From Bacillota bacterium (GTDB taxonomy: Bacteria > Bacillota > Sulfobacillia > RBS10-35 > JAJYVN01), in the NCBI GenBank assembly GCA_021806565.1, contig JAJZXK010000024.1:1-38891 (forward strand): 38,891 nt of DNA, written 5' to 3'. Made by a program: the position numbers and the translations under genes. Below the pieces are notes generated by a model that was not told the DNA's origin, made no database searches, and saw nothing but the letters and a program-made list of their open reading frames with translations. Shown here one piece after another: positions 22,835 through 31,602 of the stretch; positions within the stretch are counted from its first letter, which is position 1, and the number at the start of each line of letters is the position of its first letter.

Positions 22835-23199
22835 CAGTCCACCACCAGCTTTGTGACGTACACATGCGCGAGCGTTGGTACCAACGGCTTGACTGCGGCC
22901 TGCACTGCCTGCGCCAAGGTCTGTTGCCCCTTCGCGCCCGCCAGCGCCGTCGCCGTCTCCCCCCGAATCACCGCCAGAACCGCGGCCTCCACCGCCGGTA
23001 GCTGGCTTTTCCACTGCTTCCCGCCGCCATGCAGCATCAGCGTCACGCTCAGATTCACGTACGCTCCCGACCCTCTGAGATTGGTGGTAATGTTCGGCAG
23101 TTGTTCCAAAACAACGGTGGGCGGATCCGCCTTCCGCCCGCCGCACCCCGCCAACACCATACCCGCCGCCACAAGCAGGGCCGCGAAAACCCACCTCAC
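22834..23199 (-). CDS. fliL: FliL-like basal-body protein with a lipobox
   Basis: 121 residues from GTG 23199. The C-terminal part (LPNITTNLRGSGAYVNLSVT, then AVEAAVLAVIRGETATAL and HVYVTKLVVD) follows the FliL pattern, a protein that supports the stator around the motor. Position between flgE and fliM is the normal place. The N-terminus is not the usual simple anchor: residues 1-21 form a short signal with LAGC (16-19), a lipoprotein processing site. If processed, Cys19 would be lipidated and the protein held on the outer face of the membrane. Confidence 0.75.
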   Translation of the reverse strand: MRWVFAALLVAAGMVLAGCGGRKADPPTVVLEQLPNITTNLRGSGAYVNLSVTLMLHGGGKQWKSQLPAVEAAVLAVIRGETATALAGAKGQQTLAQAVQAAVKPLVPTLAHVYVTKLVVD

Positions 23200-23217
23200 C
23201 GCGCAGCCCCCCCGTGC

Positions 23218-24435
23218 CTACACCTGGACCGCGGTCAACGCGTTGAGCATCAGGCTCTCAGCCGACATCGCCTGCGCATTAGCCGCATAGTCGTGCTGTA
23301 CCGCGATCAGCTGGCTGAACTGCTGCGTCAACGAAACATTGCTGCCCTCCAGTGAATCGGGCGCGATGCTGCCCCGGCCGCCGCTACCTGGCACCCCGAT
23401 GTTGGCCGACCCGCTTGCCGCCGACTGGCGATACACCCCCGACGTGCCCCCGCTCAGTCCCTGACTGTTGGGAAACGTCGCCATCGCCACCTGGGCCACC
23501 GGCGATGTCTGCCCGTTGCTGTAATGCACCTGTACCACGCCAGACGTGGTGACACTGATCGAAGACGGTTGACCCGAGGGATAACCGTTCTGTTTCGTCA
23601 TATCCGCCGAGGTGGACGCCGCGTACTGCGTCAAGCCCGAAGCGTTCGGCGTAATCGTGACCGTCGGCGCCCCGTTGGAACCCGGCACGGTGATTGGGCC
23701 TCCTGTGCTTGACGCATACGCCCCGCTGGAGGTGAACGTCACCGTACCCGAACCCGTCGCCCCCGAAGGACTCGTCGCCGCCCAACTCCAGGCACCGCCG
23801 CTACTGGTCGGCGGCGTAAACGTCACTTGCAGATCAATCGCATTGCCCTGCGCGTCGTAAACCGTCCCCTGGACCACCACCGGGCTCGTCGCGCCCGCGT
23901 CCAGGTTGCCGCTCACGGACGCCGTGGTCGTCGCCGACGGTGCGGAGACGGCGGTCGTCGGCACCGTGATGTCCTGCAGGGTACCCGCTCCCGCCGCCGG
24001 CAGCACACCCGACTTGGCCATGTACCCCATCACCCGCTGGCCAGTGCTTGCCACCAGGCTGCCGTTGGCGCTCAGGGAAAACGCCCCGTTGCGGGTGTAC
24101 TCCGGCGCCCCATGGCTATCCAACACGAAAAAGCCGTGGCCCGTGATCGCCATGTCCGTCGGGTTGCCGGTATTCGTGATCGAGCCCTGCGCCGTGTTCA
24201 CCTGCTCTCCCAGGAGCGTGGCCCCAGATCCCAGCACGATGGGGTTACGCGCTCCCAACGCCTTGGTGGGGGCCGCCGCCCCCAAGAGCGCCTGATTGTA
24301 CAACTCCCCAAAGATCGCGCCCTGCTCCCGATACGCCGTGCTGTTGATGTTCGCGATGTTGTTGCCAATCACCGACATGGCCTGCTGCGCCGCCGTCATC
24401 CCGCTCGCTTCCGCCTGCAGTGCCCCCAAGTCCAC
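23218..24435 (-). CDS. flgE: Flagellar hook protein FlgE
   Basis: 405 residues from GTG 24435, three bases after the flgD stop. Building block of the hook. It has the rod/hook signature SGMTAAQQAMSVIGNNIANI (11-30), the middle motif GNPTDMAITGHGFFVLD, the beta domains (SGNLDAGATSPVVVQGTVYD), and a C-terminal segment LEGSNVSLTQQFSQLIAVQHDYAANAQ with the final helix. The beta region is rich in Ser, Thr and Gly. Length is typical of Gram-positive FlgE. Confidence 0.93.
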   Translation of the reverse strand: MDLGALQAEASGMTAAQQAMSVIGNNIANINSTAYREQGAIFGELYNQALLGAAAPTKALGARNPIVLGSGATLLGEQVNTAQGSITNTGNPTDMAITGHGFFVLDSHGAPEYTRNGAFSLSANGSLVASTGQRVMGYMAKSGVLPAAGAGTLQDITVPTTAVSAPSATTTASVSGNLDAGATSPVVVQGTVYDAQGNAIDLQVTFTPPTSSGGAWSWAATSPSGATGSGTVTFTSSGAYASSTGGPITVPGSNGAPTVTITPNASGLTQYAASTSADMTKQNGYPSGQPSSISVTTSGVVQVHYSNGQTSPVAQVAMATFPNSQGLSGGTSGVYRQSAASGSANIGVPGSGGRGSIAPDSLEGSNVSLTQQFSQLIAVQHDYAANAQAMSAESLMLNALTAVQV

Positions 24436-24436
24436 T

Positions 24437-24742
24437 TCACCCCTTCGTCGTCGCCGAACTTGCCGCCGTCTTAGCGCTGGTTGCCGTCGAACTGCTCGCT
24501 GCGCTGGTCGTAACCGTCACGCCCTTCAACTCCTGCTCGATCGTCAACAGGGCGTCCAGCGTCTGCATTTGCATCAGTTGCCCCATCATCTGCGTCCCGC
24601 TCACCGGACTCATCGGGTCCTGGTACCGTAGCTGCGCCACAAGTAGCTGCAGGAACTGTGACTGCGTAGCCTTGTTACCGCTTACCCCGCTGGGAAGACC
24701 GCTGGCCTGGGTTGCGCTGACCGAACTGATCACTGCCTCCAC
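24437..24742 (-). CDS. flgD: Short FlgD hook-capping scaffold protein
   Basis: 101 residues from GTG 24742 (or GTG 24733, better spaced from AGGGGGG). The conserved FlgD N-terminus is clear: FLQLLVAQLRYQDPMSPVSG (about 30-49) and MGQLMQMQTLDALLTIEQEL. It lacks the large Ig/tudor-like C-terminal domain of enterobacterial FlgD, as in many Bacillota. It ends in an Ala/Ser/Thr tail. Its start overlaps the 3' end of fliK by 68 bases. Confidence 0.87.
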   Translation of the reverse strand: MEAVISSVSATQASGLPSGVSGNKATQSQFLQLLVAQLRYQDPMSPVSGTQMMGQLMQMQTLDALLTIEQELKGVTVTTSAASSSTATSAKTAASSATTKG

Positions 24743-25784
24743 CCCCCTGCGATTCCGGCTGGGTCACCACCGTGGCCGGTTGGCCCGTTGCGGCTAACGC
24801 CTCCCCCAATCCCGGCGCCTGGCTGGCCGCCACCGATGCCCGAATCCCTCCCCCCGCCGTCACGCTCACTCGCACCGGCGCCTGCGCCTCCACCCACACC
24901 GTCGCCCGCTGTACAGGCATCCCTTCGATCGGCAGCCGTACCGCACCCACGGGTGAAGCCGGCTCAGCGACTCCCGCGGCCCCGCTTGGCCCAGCCGCCA
25001 ACGCTGCTGGTGGCCCGCTTGCGACCATCGCCGGTTGGGTTGTTTCTCGCGCCAGGGCCGGCGTGTGGGCCGGCGCGTGAATCGATGCCTGCGATCGCTG
25101 GGCCGGCGCTTGACCCTGGCCCTGTACCATCGCGCGGCCCAGGCCCACCGTCGCCTGCGACTGTTGGCTCACGGGTCCGATTGGGGCGACCGCTTCCTTG
25201 GTTTTCGCGGACGATTCGTCCGCCGCCGCCTGCGGACTCAGCCCTCGGCTCCTCACCGGGTCCGCTTGGCCCGCTTCGTCGACCTTGGTCGCCGCAGCCC
25301 CCAGCCTGCTGGCCGCTGCCTGTGGACTCTGCCCTTTGCCCCCCACTGGATCCGCCCGGCCCGCGCCGCCACCCTTGGTCACTGCGGCCTCCGGCCTGCT
25401 GGCCGGCACCCCGCCTGACGCCGCAACGGTTACCGCGATCCCTTCCGAATCAGGCGTCGTCGCTTGGAGCCGTGCGTCTACCGACTTGCCTGTGCCGCCC
25501 GCTGGCTGCGTATCCGCACGCACATTGGTCGGTCTTGCCACAACCGCTGGTCGGTGGGCACCCTCAAACACCGCACCCGACTTCAATGACTTTGCCCGGC
25601 CCGGCGAGGTCGCCTGGTCCTGGGACGTACTCGGTCGGGTTGTGCGGACGGGGAGATTTGCCTTGACCGACTGAATGCTCTTCGCAGCAAGGGGTGGGTT
25701 CGGGTGGCCCGCTGGCCCTGGGGTCAAACTGGCCAGCACCTCAGCAAACACGCGCCCCGGCGGCCCGTGGCCGCGATGCCTCAT
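24675..25784 (-). CDS. fliK: FliK-like hook-length control protein
   Basis: 369 residues from ATG 25784, overlapping the fliJ stop as TGATG. It is low-complexity and rich in Ala, Pro, Gly, Gln and Thr for the first 280 residues, as FliK rulers are. The C-terminal part (PIEGMPVQRATVWVEAQAPV, then VRVSVTAGGGIRASV) looks like the conserved FliK C-terminal domain that contacts FlhB. Sequence identity to the family cannot be judged here. The assignment rests on position between fliJ and flgD, composition and the C-terminal block. Confidence 0.75.
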   Translation of the reverse strand: MRHRGHGPPGRVFAEVLASLTPGPAGHPNPPLAAKSIQSVKANLPVRTTRPSTSQDQATSPGRAKSLKSGAVFEGAHRPAVVARPTNVRADTQPAGGTGKSVDARLQATTPDSEGIAVTVAASGGVPASRPEAAVTKGGGAGRADPVGGKGQSPQAAASRLGAAATKVDEAGQADPVRSRGLSPQAAADESSAKTKEAVAPIGPVSQQSQATVGLGRAMVQGQGQAPAQRSQASIHAPAHTPALARETTQPAMVASGPPAALAAGPSGAAGVAEPASPVGAVRLPIEGMPVQRATVWVEAQAPVRVSVTAGGGIRASVAASQAPGLGEALAATGQPATVVTQPESQGGGGSDQFGQRNPGQRSSQRGKR

Positions 25785-26191
25785 CACCACATCGAAACCG
25801 ACGCGATCCTTTCCTGCCGCTGCCGTTCCTGCTCCCGCTCCCGCTGTACGCGGCGCTCTACCCGCATGCAGTGTTCCACCCGCTCCTTTCGCGCCTGAGC
25901 CCGGTGTTGTGCCTCCGCCGCCGCTTGGAGCACGGCCGCCGCCGCAACCTCCGCCTGTGTGGCCGCCCGTAGCTGCCGCGCGAGGGCCTGTGCCGCACTC
26001 GCCCGCGTCACCACCTCCTCCAAGGTTTGAGCCGCCCCCTGGCCCACCGCCTGCAGCCGTGCCGCCAACTCCTGCGCCTCACGACGGGCCGCTTTCCAGG
26101 AGGCTGCCGCCCGGCCAAGCTCCGCTTGGGCGATGCGCAACTCCACCCCCCGCACCCACAACAGCCGCCTTATTAGGGCCGCCCGGCCCAC
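25784..26191 (-). CDS. fliJ: FliJ-like flagellar export chaperone
   Basis: About 135 residues from GTG 26191, overlapping the end of fliI by 19 bases; a TTG further in is an alternative. Almost entirely helical and coiled-coil, Ala-, Gln- and Arg-rich (AQELAARLQAVGQ, QHRAQARKERVE, QREREQERQRQERIASVSMW). FliJ sits in the centre of the FliI hexamer and escorts export substrates. Position after fliI and before fliK fits. The frame is open further upstream, but there it overlaps fliI and has no helix pattern. Confidence 0.75.
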   Translation of the reverse strand: MGRAALIRRLLWVRGVELRIAQAELGRAAASWKAARREAQELAARLQAVGQGAAQTLEEVVTRASAAQALARQLRAATQAEVAAAAVLQAAAEAQHRAQARKERVEHCMRVERRVQREREQERQRQERIASVSMW

Positions 26192-27457
26192 ATCGCTTCC
26201 CACGCAACCAACTCCTGTGGCGCCTGCGCCATCCAGCTTTGCAACCGGTCCGCCCACTCCACCTGCGCATCCACGTCCGGATCCGACCCGCGCTGGTACG
26301 CCCCCATCGCGGCCAGGTCCGCCACTTCTTCCGCCCGCGCCAGGGCCGCCCGCGCCTGACGCGCCCATTCCAGGTGCTCGTCCGCCACCAACTGCGGCAT
26401 CAGCCGGCTCAGCGATGCCGACACATCCACCGGCGGGTATTGCCCCCGCTGCGCCAAGCGCCGCGCCAATACCACATGCCCGTCCAACAGGCCTCGCGCC
26501 GCGTCCGCCACGGGTTCGTCCATGTCGTCGCCATCGACCAACACCGTCGCGATCAGCGTGATGCTGCCCACCTTCCCCCGCCCAGCCCGCTCCAGCAACC
26601 GCGGCATCGCTGCAAACACCGACGGCGGGTAGCCGCGGGCCGCCGCCACCTCCCCCGCCGCCAAACCCACCTCACGCAGCGCCTGCGCATACCGTGTCAA
26701 CGAATCCATCACCAACAGCACCTGGCGGCCCTCATCCCGAAAATACTCCGCGATGGTCATCGCGGTGTCCGCGCAGCGTGCCCGGCACACCGCCGGCCGG
26801 TCCGACGTGCTGGCCACTACAACCGCCTGACATCCCTCCCCCAGCACCTCCAGATAGTCGCCCCCGCTCGCCCACCAGGCACAACACCACCACGTCCGCT
26901 GCCGTGCCACGCGCCACCATTCCAAGCAGGGTGCTCTTGCCCACACCGCTACCCGCAAACAACCCAATGCGTTGTCCCTGCCCCAGCGTGCAGAACGCGT
27001 CCATCACCCGGACCCCCGTTGCCAGCACCCGGTCGATCTTTGGCCGGTCAAGCGGCGCGGGCGCTTCTTGCCCCAAGTGGCGCACCGTATCCGCCGCCCA
27101 CGGCCCCCGGCCATCCAGCGGGTTGCCCAACTCATCCAGAACCCGCCCGGCCAGCGCCCGCCCGCACCAAACCCAGCCATCCCGCCCCAACGCCTCCACC
27201 GCCTGGCCCGGCTGAAACTGAACACCGTTGCACAGTGGCGCCAACAGCGTCAGCCCGTCCCGAAAGCCGATCACCTCCGCCATCGCTTCCCCCACACGAC
27301 ACCACTGCCCCTGGCCCACCACCGGACCCGCCGACGCCAACACCGTCCCGGTCGCCCGCACCAGCCGACCACTGCGCCCGATGCCGTCCGAAGCCGAAAG
27401 CGCCAAGCAGGCACGGCGTAACTGTCCCCGCAGCCGCGCCTCAATCACACTCGACAT
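26173..27457 (-). pseudogene. fliI: Flagellar export ATPase FliI, interrupted by a frameshift
   Basis: The reading frame from ATG 27457 (overlapping fliH by 17 bases) gives about 200 residues of FliI, with the Walker A motif AGSGVGKST (168-176), and reaches GERGR at 200. At 26857-26866 the frame shifts. The sequel, read in another frame to 26173, carries YLEVL, TIAEYFRDEGRQVLLVMDSLT (Walker B) and RGYPPSVFA. A two-base deletion, such as loss of CG in a CGCG run next to a run of five G, would explain the break and restore GERGRDYLEVL. Restored length would be about 428 residues, near normal. Because all neighbours look intact, a sequencing error is as likely as a real mutation; programmed frameshifting is a third option. 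Confidence 0.85.
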
Positions 27458-28034
27458 CCCCGCCCACCTCTTCCAGTGCCGCGCGCACCCGCTCCCTGCG
27501 CGTGGCCGCGTCCGACCGCCACGCCGCGCCATCCGCTCGCTGGACCCGGACCTCACCCGGCCCCAGCGCCTCATCCGCCTGGGCATCCAACCCTTGGGCC
27601 ATCGCCGGATCCGTCCACACCCGCACGTTTTCCTGGCCCGCTTCCGCGAGGATCCGCGCCACCAACGCCCGCACATCCTCCAATGACGCCGCCGGCTCCC
27701 GCCCCGCCAACACCGACACCGCCTGGCGCACACAGACGGCCACATCCCGTTCCACCCCGGCCAGGATCGCCGCCCGCTCCCGAGCCGCGCCCACCCGCAT
27801 CGCCGCCAGATACCGCCGACCCCGCCGCCGTGCCCGCCGCAGCCGCTCCACCATCCGCCCCCGCTGCGCCTGCGCCTCCGCCGCCGCCTGCCGGCGTACT
27901 TCCTGCGCCTCTGCCAACGTCGAACGCGCCTGCGCCACTATGGCCGCCGCCGACCCCACCTCCGGATTCGCCTGTTGCACTGGACGCACCCGGTCCGCGG
28001 ATGGCCAGTGGTAGCAGTCCTCACACATAGACAT
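27441..28034 (-). CDS. fliH: Flagellar export regulator FliH
   Basis: 197 residues from ATG 28034, overlapping the fliG stop. FliH binds FliI and tethers it to the switch complex. An Ala/Glu/Gln/Arg-rich coiled coil fills residues 25-90 (AQARSTLAEAQEVRRQ, ERLRRARRRG), followed by the conserved C-terminal part (VCVRQAVSVLAGREP, VRALVARILAEAGQ, VRVWTDPAMAQGL). The usual Trp-rich N-terminal contact region may correspond to CYHWPSADRV. The assignment is supported by position between fliG and fliI. Confidence 0.85.
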   Translation of the reverse strand: MSMCEDCYHWPSADRVRPVQQANPEVGSAAAIVAQARSTLAEAQEVRRQAAAEAQAQRGRMVERLRRARRRGRRYLAAMRVGAARERAAILAGVERDVAVCVRQAVSVLAGREPAASLEDVRALVARILAEAGQENVRVWTDPAMAQGLDAQADEALGPGEVRVQRADGAAWRSDAATRRERVRAALEEVGGDVECD

Positions 28035-29031
28035 CCGCCTCCCCGTGCTCCAGGTGGATCTGCCCCTGCGCTTCCAACTGGCGTACCTCCGCCAGGATCC
28101 GTTGCTGAGCCGCTTCCACCTCCTGGATGTGCCGCCGCCCCATGAACTCGACGGCCTCCTGCACCCGGTCCCGTTCCTTCTCCGACACCGCCCCCAAGAG
28201 GGCCGTCCGCACCTCCCGGCTCGCCGCCTTCAGCGCAAGGGGCAAATCCTCGTGCGTGTCGACCTTTTCCGTGATCACCATCAGTGTCTTCTGGTCCAGA
28301 CGCGCCAGATCGTCGAAGGTAAACAGCCGCTTTTCGATCTCCGCCGCCAGATCCGCGTCCCGCTCCCGCAGCCCCTCCAATACCTCCTGCTCCTGGGTCC
28401 TGCGCATCCGCGTCAACACCGCGGCCAGCGATTCAACCCCACCCACCGGCTGCGTATCCTTGCGCGCAATCGTCGCCGTGCGCGCACTGAGCGTCTCCGC
28501 CACATCCGCAACCGTTTCCGGACGCACTCCCCGGTGCCGACCCAACTGCGCCATCCGCCAGACCACATCCATCCGCCGCGCCGCCGGCAACTGGGTCAAC
28601 ACCTCCGCCGCCTGCTCCGGCAGCAGGTGCGCCGCCACCAACGCCACCGTTTGCGCGTGCTCCTGTGAAAGCACCGACGCCACCTGCGCCGCATCCAGCT
28701 GCCGCACAAACGCAAAGGGCCGCTCCGTTACCGCCTCTGCCAGGCTCTGCAGGATCGCCTCGGCCTGGTTTCCCCCAAACGCCCGCTGCAAGGCCGCACG
28801 CGCGTAATCCACCCCCCCGGCCCGCAGGGACCGCCGCGCGACCAGCATCGCGTTGGCCTCCCCTAGCACCGCCGCCATTTGCTCTTCGGCCACCTCCGGC
28901 ATCCGGCTGATCGCCGCGCTTACCTGCCCCACCTGCTCCTGGGTCAGGTGCTGGAAGACTTGGCTGGCCCGTTCCGTGCCCAGCGCAATCAGGAGGATCG
29001 CCGCCCGGCTCGCCCCCTGCACACTACCCAC
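28021..29031 (-). CDS. fliG: Flagellar motor switch protein FliG
   Basis: 336 residues from GTG 29031, overlapping the end of fliF by 8 bases. It connects the MS ring to the stator. N-terminal domain: SRAAILLIALGTERASQVF (8-26). Middle domain: GGVDYAR and SQEHAQTVALVAAHL, where the usual EHPQT is EHAQT (124-128). The C-terminal domain has FDDLARLDQKTLMVITEKVD and REVRTALLGAVSEKERDRV, the charged surface that meets MotA. Normal length. Confidence 0.95.
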   Translation of the reverse strand: MGSVQGASRAAILLIALGTERASQVFQHLTQEQVGQVSAAISRMPEVAEEQMAAVLGEANAMLVARRSLRAGGVDYARAALQRAFGGNQAEAILQSLAEAVTERPFAFVRQLDAAQVASVLSQEHAQTVALVAAHLLPEQAAEVLTQLPAARRMDVVWRMAQLGRHRGVRPETVADVAETLSARTATIARKDTQPVGGVESLAAVLTRMRRTQEQEVLEGLRERDADLAAEIEKRLFTFDDLARLDQKTLMVITEKVDTHEDLPLALKAASREVRTALLGAVSEKERDRVQEAVEFMGRRHIQEVEAAQQRILAEVRQLEAQGQIHLEHGEADVYV

Positions 29032-30487
29032 GCCCGTTCACCGCCTCTGTCTCGGCCAGCCACGCCTGCACCACCGCCGCCACATCCTCGTTGGCCGCCT
29101 CGCGCACCGTCCGAAGCTGCTGATCCCGCACGCTTTCCGACGGGGGCTCCGCCTGCGCCGCAACCGGGGCCGTGGCCTTGCGCTTGCGGCGCATACCAAG
29201 CACCACCACCAGCGCCACCAACGCGCCCGCACTCGCCGCCACCGCACCCAGGAGCCGCCACGGGATCTTGGCTTTGGTCGCCGCCGCCTTCTTCAACGGC
29301 ACCCGGAACGGCAAGCCCACCACCGTCACCTTCGCACCCGTAAACCCCGTCGCCGACAACACCAACGACCGCACCTGCGCCGTCTGCGCCGCACTCAGCG
29401 CCCCGTTGACCGCCACCGCCACCGTCATCCCCGTCACCTGGCCCGGCGGCGTGCTCGTCCGCAACACCGATCGGCTCACGGAGTACCGCGTCCGCGCCTG
29501 GACCGCCGTGCCACTGCCCTTGGCCCCCGCCACCCCGACCGGCACCCCGTACGTCGGCGTGTTCGTCGTCGCGCCCGCCACCCCGCCGATCGCTGGAGCC
29601 GCGCCCTTCCACGTCACCTTCCCCGTACTGGTCGACGACGGAATCGCGCCCGCAGCCGGCCCGTACTTCGTCGCGTCGCTGTGGCTGGCGGACATATTTA
29701 GTGTCACCGACACCCGCGCCAAGGCGTTGCCCGCCCCGAACACCTGGGCCAGCATGCTGTCCAACTGCCCACGCAGCGCTTTGTCATACGCCTGCTGCGC
29801 CCGCAAGGCCCGCGGCAGACCCGCTCCCGCCGAAGCCACTCCCACCCCCGCGCTCAGCAGGTCGCCGTACTGGTCCACCACCGCTACCCGGTGCGTCGCA
29901 AGACCTGGCACCCCCGACGCCACCACGTTCTGTATCGCTCGCACCTGCGCCCGCGTCAGGCGTGTGCCCGGCAGGAGCCGCAGCGTCACGCTCCCCGTCG
30001 CCGGACTCGTCTGACCGGCGTACGGACTGGGCACCGCCAGCGCCAACCGCACATGCGCCGACCCCACCCCTTGCAGCGTCTCGATCGCCCGCGCCATCTC
30101 TCCCTGCATCGCCGCCAACATCGCCGCCTGTTGCTGCGTCGGCGTCGCGGTAAACGGCAGGTGCGTCAACGACGACAACCCACCCTGCGCCGCGCCCGGA
30201 AGACCCACGGCCGCCAGGGCCATCCGCTCCCGCGCCACCTCTCCGCCTGGAACCGTCACCGTGCCGCCCGCCATCCGAAACGGCACCCCGCGAAGCGCCA
30301 GTTCTTGTTCCACCCGCGCCACCTGCGTACCGGACAGGTTCATGAAGAGCGGCTGGTAGGCTGGCGCCTGGCCACGCAGCAGAACCGCCGAAAGCACCGC
30401 CGTCGTCAGCACAACGCTCGCGCCTAGGAGCACCCACTGCCGCGTTCGCGCCGAAAGCGCCGCCCATCGCGCCGAAAGACTCTGCAC
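29024..30487 (-). CDS. fliF: MS-ring protein FliF
   Basis: 487 residues from GTG 30487, 5 bases after GGGGGAG; a GTG at 30505 is less well placed. It forms the inner-membrane MS ring. First membrane segment RQWVLLGASVVLTTAVLSAV, then ring-building motifs (GAPFR-like GVPFRMAGGTVTVPGGEV, RMALAAVGLPGAAQGG, EGEMARAIETLQGVGSAHVRLAL). A variable loop and a second membrane segment (LLGAVAASAGALVALVVVLG) follow, and then a C-terminal tail (VRDQQLRTVREAANEDVAAVVQAWL) that binds FliG. Length is slightly below the usual 530. Confidence 0.93.
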   Translation of the reverse strand: MQSLSARWAALSARTRQWVLLGASVVLTTAVLSAVLLRGQAPAYQPLFMNLSGTQVARVEQELALRGVPFRMAGGTVTVPGGEVARERMALAAVGLPGAAQGGLSSLTHLPFTATPTQQQAAMLAAMQGEMARAIETLQGVGSAHVRLALAVPSPYAGQTSPATGSVTLRLLPGTRLTRAQVRAIQNVVASGVPGLATHRVAVVDQYGDLLSAGVGVASAGAGLPRALRAQQAYDKALRGQLDSMLAQVFGAGNALARVSVTLNMSASHSDATKYGPAAGAIPSSTSTGKVTWKGAAPAIGGVAGATTNTPTYGVPVGVAGAKGSGTAVQARTRYSVSRSVLRTSTPPGQVTGMTVAVAVNGALSAAQTAQVRSLVLSATGFTGAKVTVVGLPFRVPLKKAAATKAKIPWRLLGAVAASAGALVALVVVLGMRRKRKATAPVAAQAEPPSESVRDQQLRTVREAANEDVAAVVQAWLAETEAVNGRG

Positions 30488-30532
30488 CCCACCTCCCCCT
30501 TCCACCCCGCCACCTCGCGCGCCCCCCCCCGC

Positions 30533-30808
30533 CTACGGGGCCTGCGAGATCGCCTGATACGCCGAAAGCGCCGCATCCCGCACCTGCACCGCCAACTGCA
30601 ACGCCAACGCCGCCTTCTCCGCCGATGCCACCGCCGTCGCGATGTCGTGGCTCGAACCCGTCGCCACCGCCGCCGCCGCGCCCGCCGCATGGTTTTCCAG
30701 GTGGCTCAACGCCGAAAGCGCCGCGCCAAAACCTGTACCCACCGGCCCCTTCACCGGCGCATGCCCAACCGCTCCCCCCGCCACCGCGGGGAGTACCCCT
30801 GCCACCAT
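30533..30808 (-). CDS. fliE: Hook-basal body protein FliE
   Basis: 91 residues from ATG 30808, 9 bases after AGGAGG. It joins the MS ring to the rod. The C-terminal half (ATAVASAEKAALALQLAVQVRDAALSAYQAISQ) matches FliE, whose end is usually VRNKLVEAYQEIMRM. The N-terminal half is Ala/Gly-rich and variable. It sits between flgC and fliF, the standard place. Confidence 0.88.
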   Translation of the reverse strand: MVAGVLPAVAGGAVGHAPVKGPVGTGFGAALSALSHLENHAAGAAAAVATGSSHDIATAVASAEKAALALQLAVQVRDAALSAYQAISQAP

Positions 30809-30839
30809 CAGCCTTGTCCTCCTGTCCAGCCCGCTCGCA

Positions 30840-31232
30840 TCAGATCTGTACCGCGGCCTGATCCTCGGCCTTCGCAGCCTGAAATGCCGCCGCGTTCGCT
30901 TGATAGGCCCGCCCCGCCGCCAGCAAGTCCACCATTTGCACCGACAGATTCACGTTGCTGCCCGCCACATACCCCTGCGCATTCGCCCCCCGCACACCCG
31001 GCGCATACACCATCCCCGGCGGCGCCGCCGAGGCTACCACTCGCGTCACCGCAACCCCGTTCGCCAACCCGCTTTGCCCAAAACTCGCCTGCATCACCGG
31101 CTCCAGCGCCCGGTACGGCCGCGCCCCCGCCATCGTCGCGTCATTGGCGTTGGCCAGATTTGTACCCACCAGCCGCATCCACACCTGATCCGCCGCCAGC
31201 CCCGACCCCGCGGCGTTCAGCCCACCAAACAC
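30840..31232 (-). CDS. flgC: Proximal rod protein FlgC
   Basis: 130 residues from GTG 31232. It has the rod signature near the N-terminus (NAAGSGLAADQVWMRLVGTNLANAND), the middle GMVYAPGVRGANAQGYV, and the conserved C-terminal block YVAGSNVNLSVQMVDLLAAGRAYQANAAAF. Length is close to the norm (about 140). It follows flgB by 16 bases. In the DNATMAGARPYR segment the usual T-P-(G/D)-Y is replaced. Confidence 0.92.
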   Translation of the reverse strand: MFGGLNAAGSGLAADQVWMRLVGTNLANANDATMAGARPYRALEPVMQASFGQSGLANGVAVTRVVASAAPPGMVYAPGVRGANAQGYVAGSNVNLSVQMVDLLAAGRAYQANAAAFQAAKAEDQAAVQI

Positions 31233-31248
31233 CTACCTACCCCCTCCC

Positions 31249-31587
31249 TCACGGCAACGGCGCCGTCCCGATCACGGTCGAAAGTCGCCCATAGGCCAAG
31301 GTCGCCAGGCGCGCGTCGGCCGCGTACCATTGCTGCGTCTCCCCCACCTGGACCATCAACGTCGTCAGCGAAACCCCGTTGCCGTTGGCCGACGTGGACA
31401 TCGGCAGCACCCGCGCCGCCGTCCGCGCCGGAAGGCCCGCCTGCTGCGCCGCCACCGCCTGGCCTACATTCAGCACCTCCGCCGCAAAGCCCGGCGTGCC
31501 CAGGTTGGCCGCATCCGCCCCCAGCAGCCGTTGCTGCACCGCCAACGCCCGTAGCCCCAACACCGAAGCCGAAGCCGCCTCAAACAC
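31249..31587 (-). CDS. flgB: Proximal rod protein FlgB
   Basis: 112 residues from GTG 31587, after GGGGGGGGAGAGG. It has the N-terminal rod helix (LRALAVQQRLLGADAANLGTPGFAAEVL) and the C-terminal NGNGVSLTTLMVQVGETQQWYAADAR, a variant of the FlgB NGNNVDLE motif (here NGNGVSL). It forms the first rod ring with FlgC and FliE. Short compared with the usual 130. It follows motB, a less common but known link of stator and rod genes. Confidence 0.9.
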   Translation of the reverse strand: MFEAASASVLGLRALAVQQRLLGADAANLGTPGFAAEVLNVGQAVAAQQAGLPARTAARVLPMSTSANGNGVSLTTLMVQVGETQQWYAADARLATLAYGRLSTVIGTAPLP

Positions 31588-31602
31588 CGCCTCTCCCCCC
31601 CC

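Noticed and set aside
26732-27456. Separate gene made of the N-terminal half of FliI with a frame extended downstream past the GERGR motif
   Set aside because: The frame beyond 26857 loses FliI similarity, which resumes in another frame, so a frameshifted fliI is simpler than two genes.
25675-28014. 779-codon plus-strand open frame
   Set aside because: Antisense across fliK, fliJ, fliI and fliH; Pro/Ala/Arg composition typical of shadow frames, no domain.
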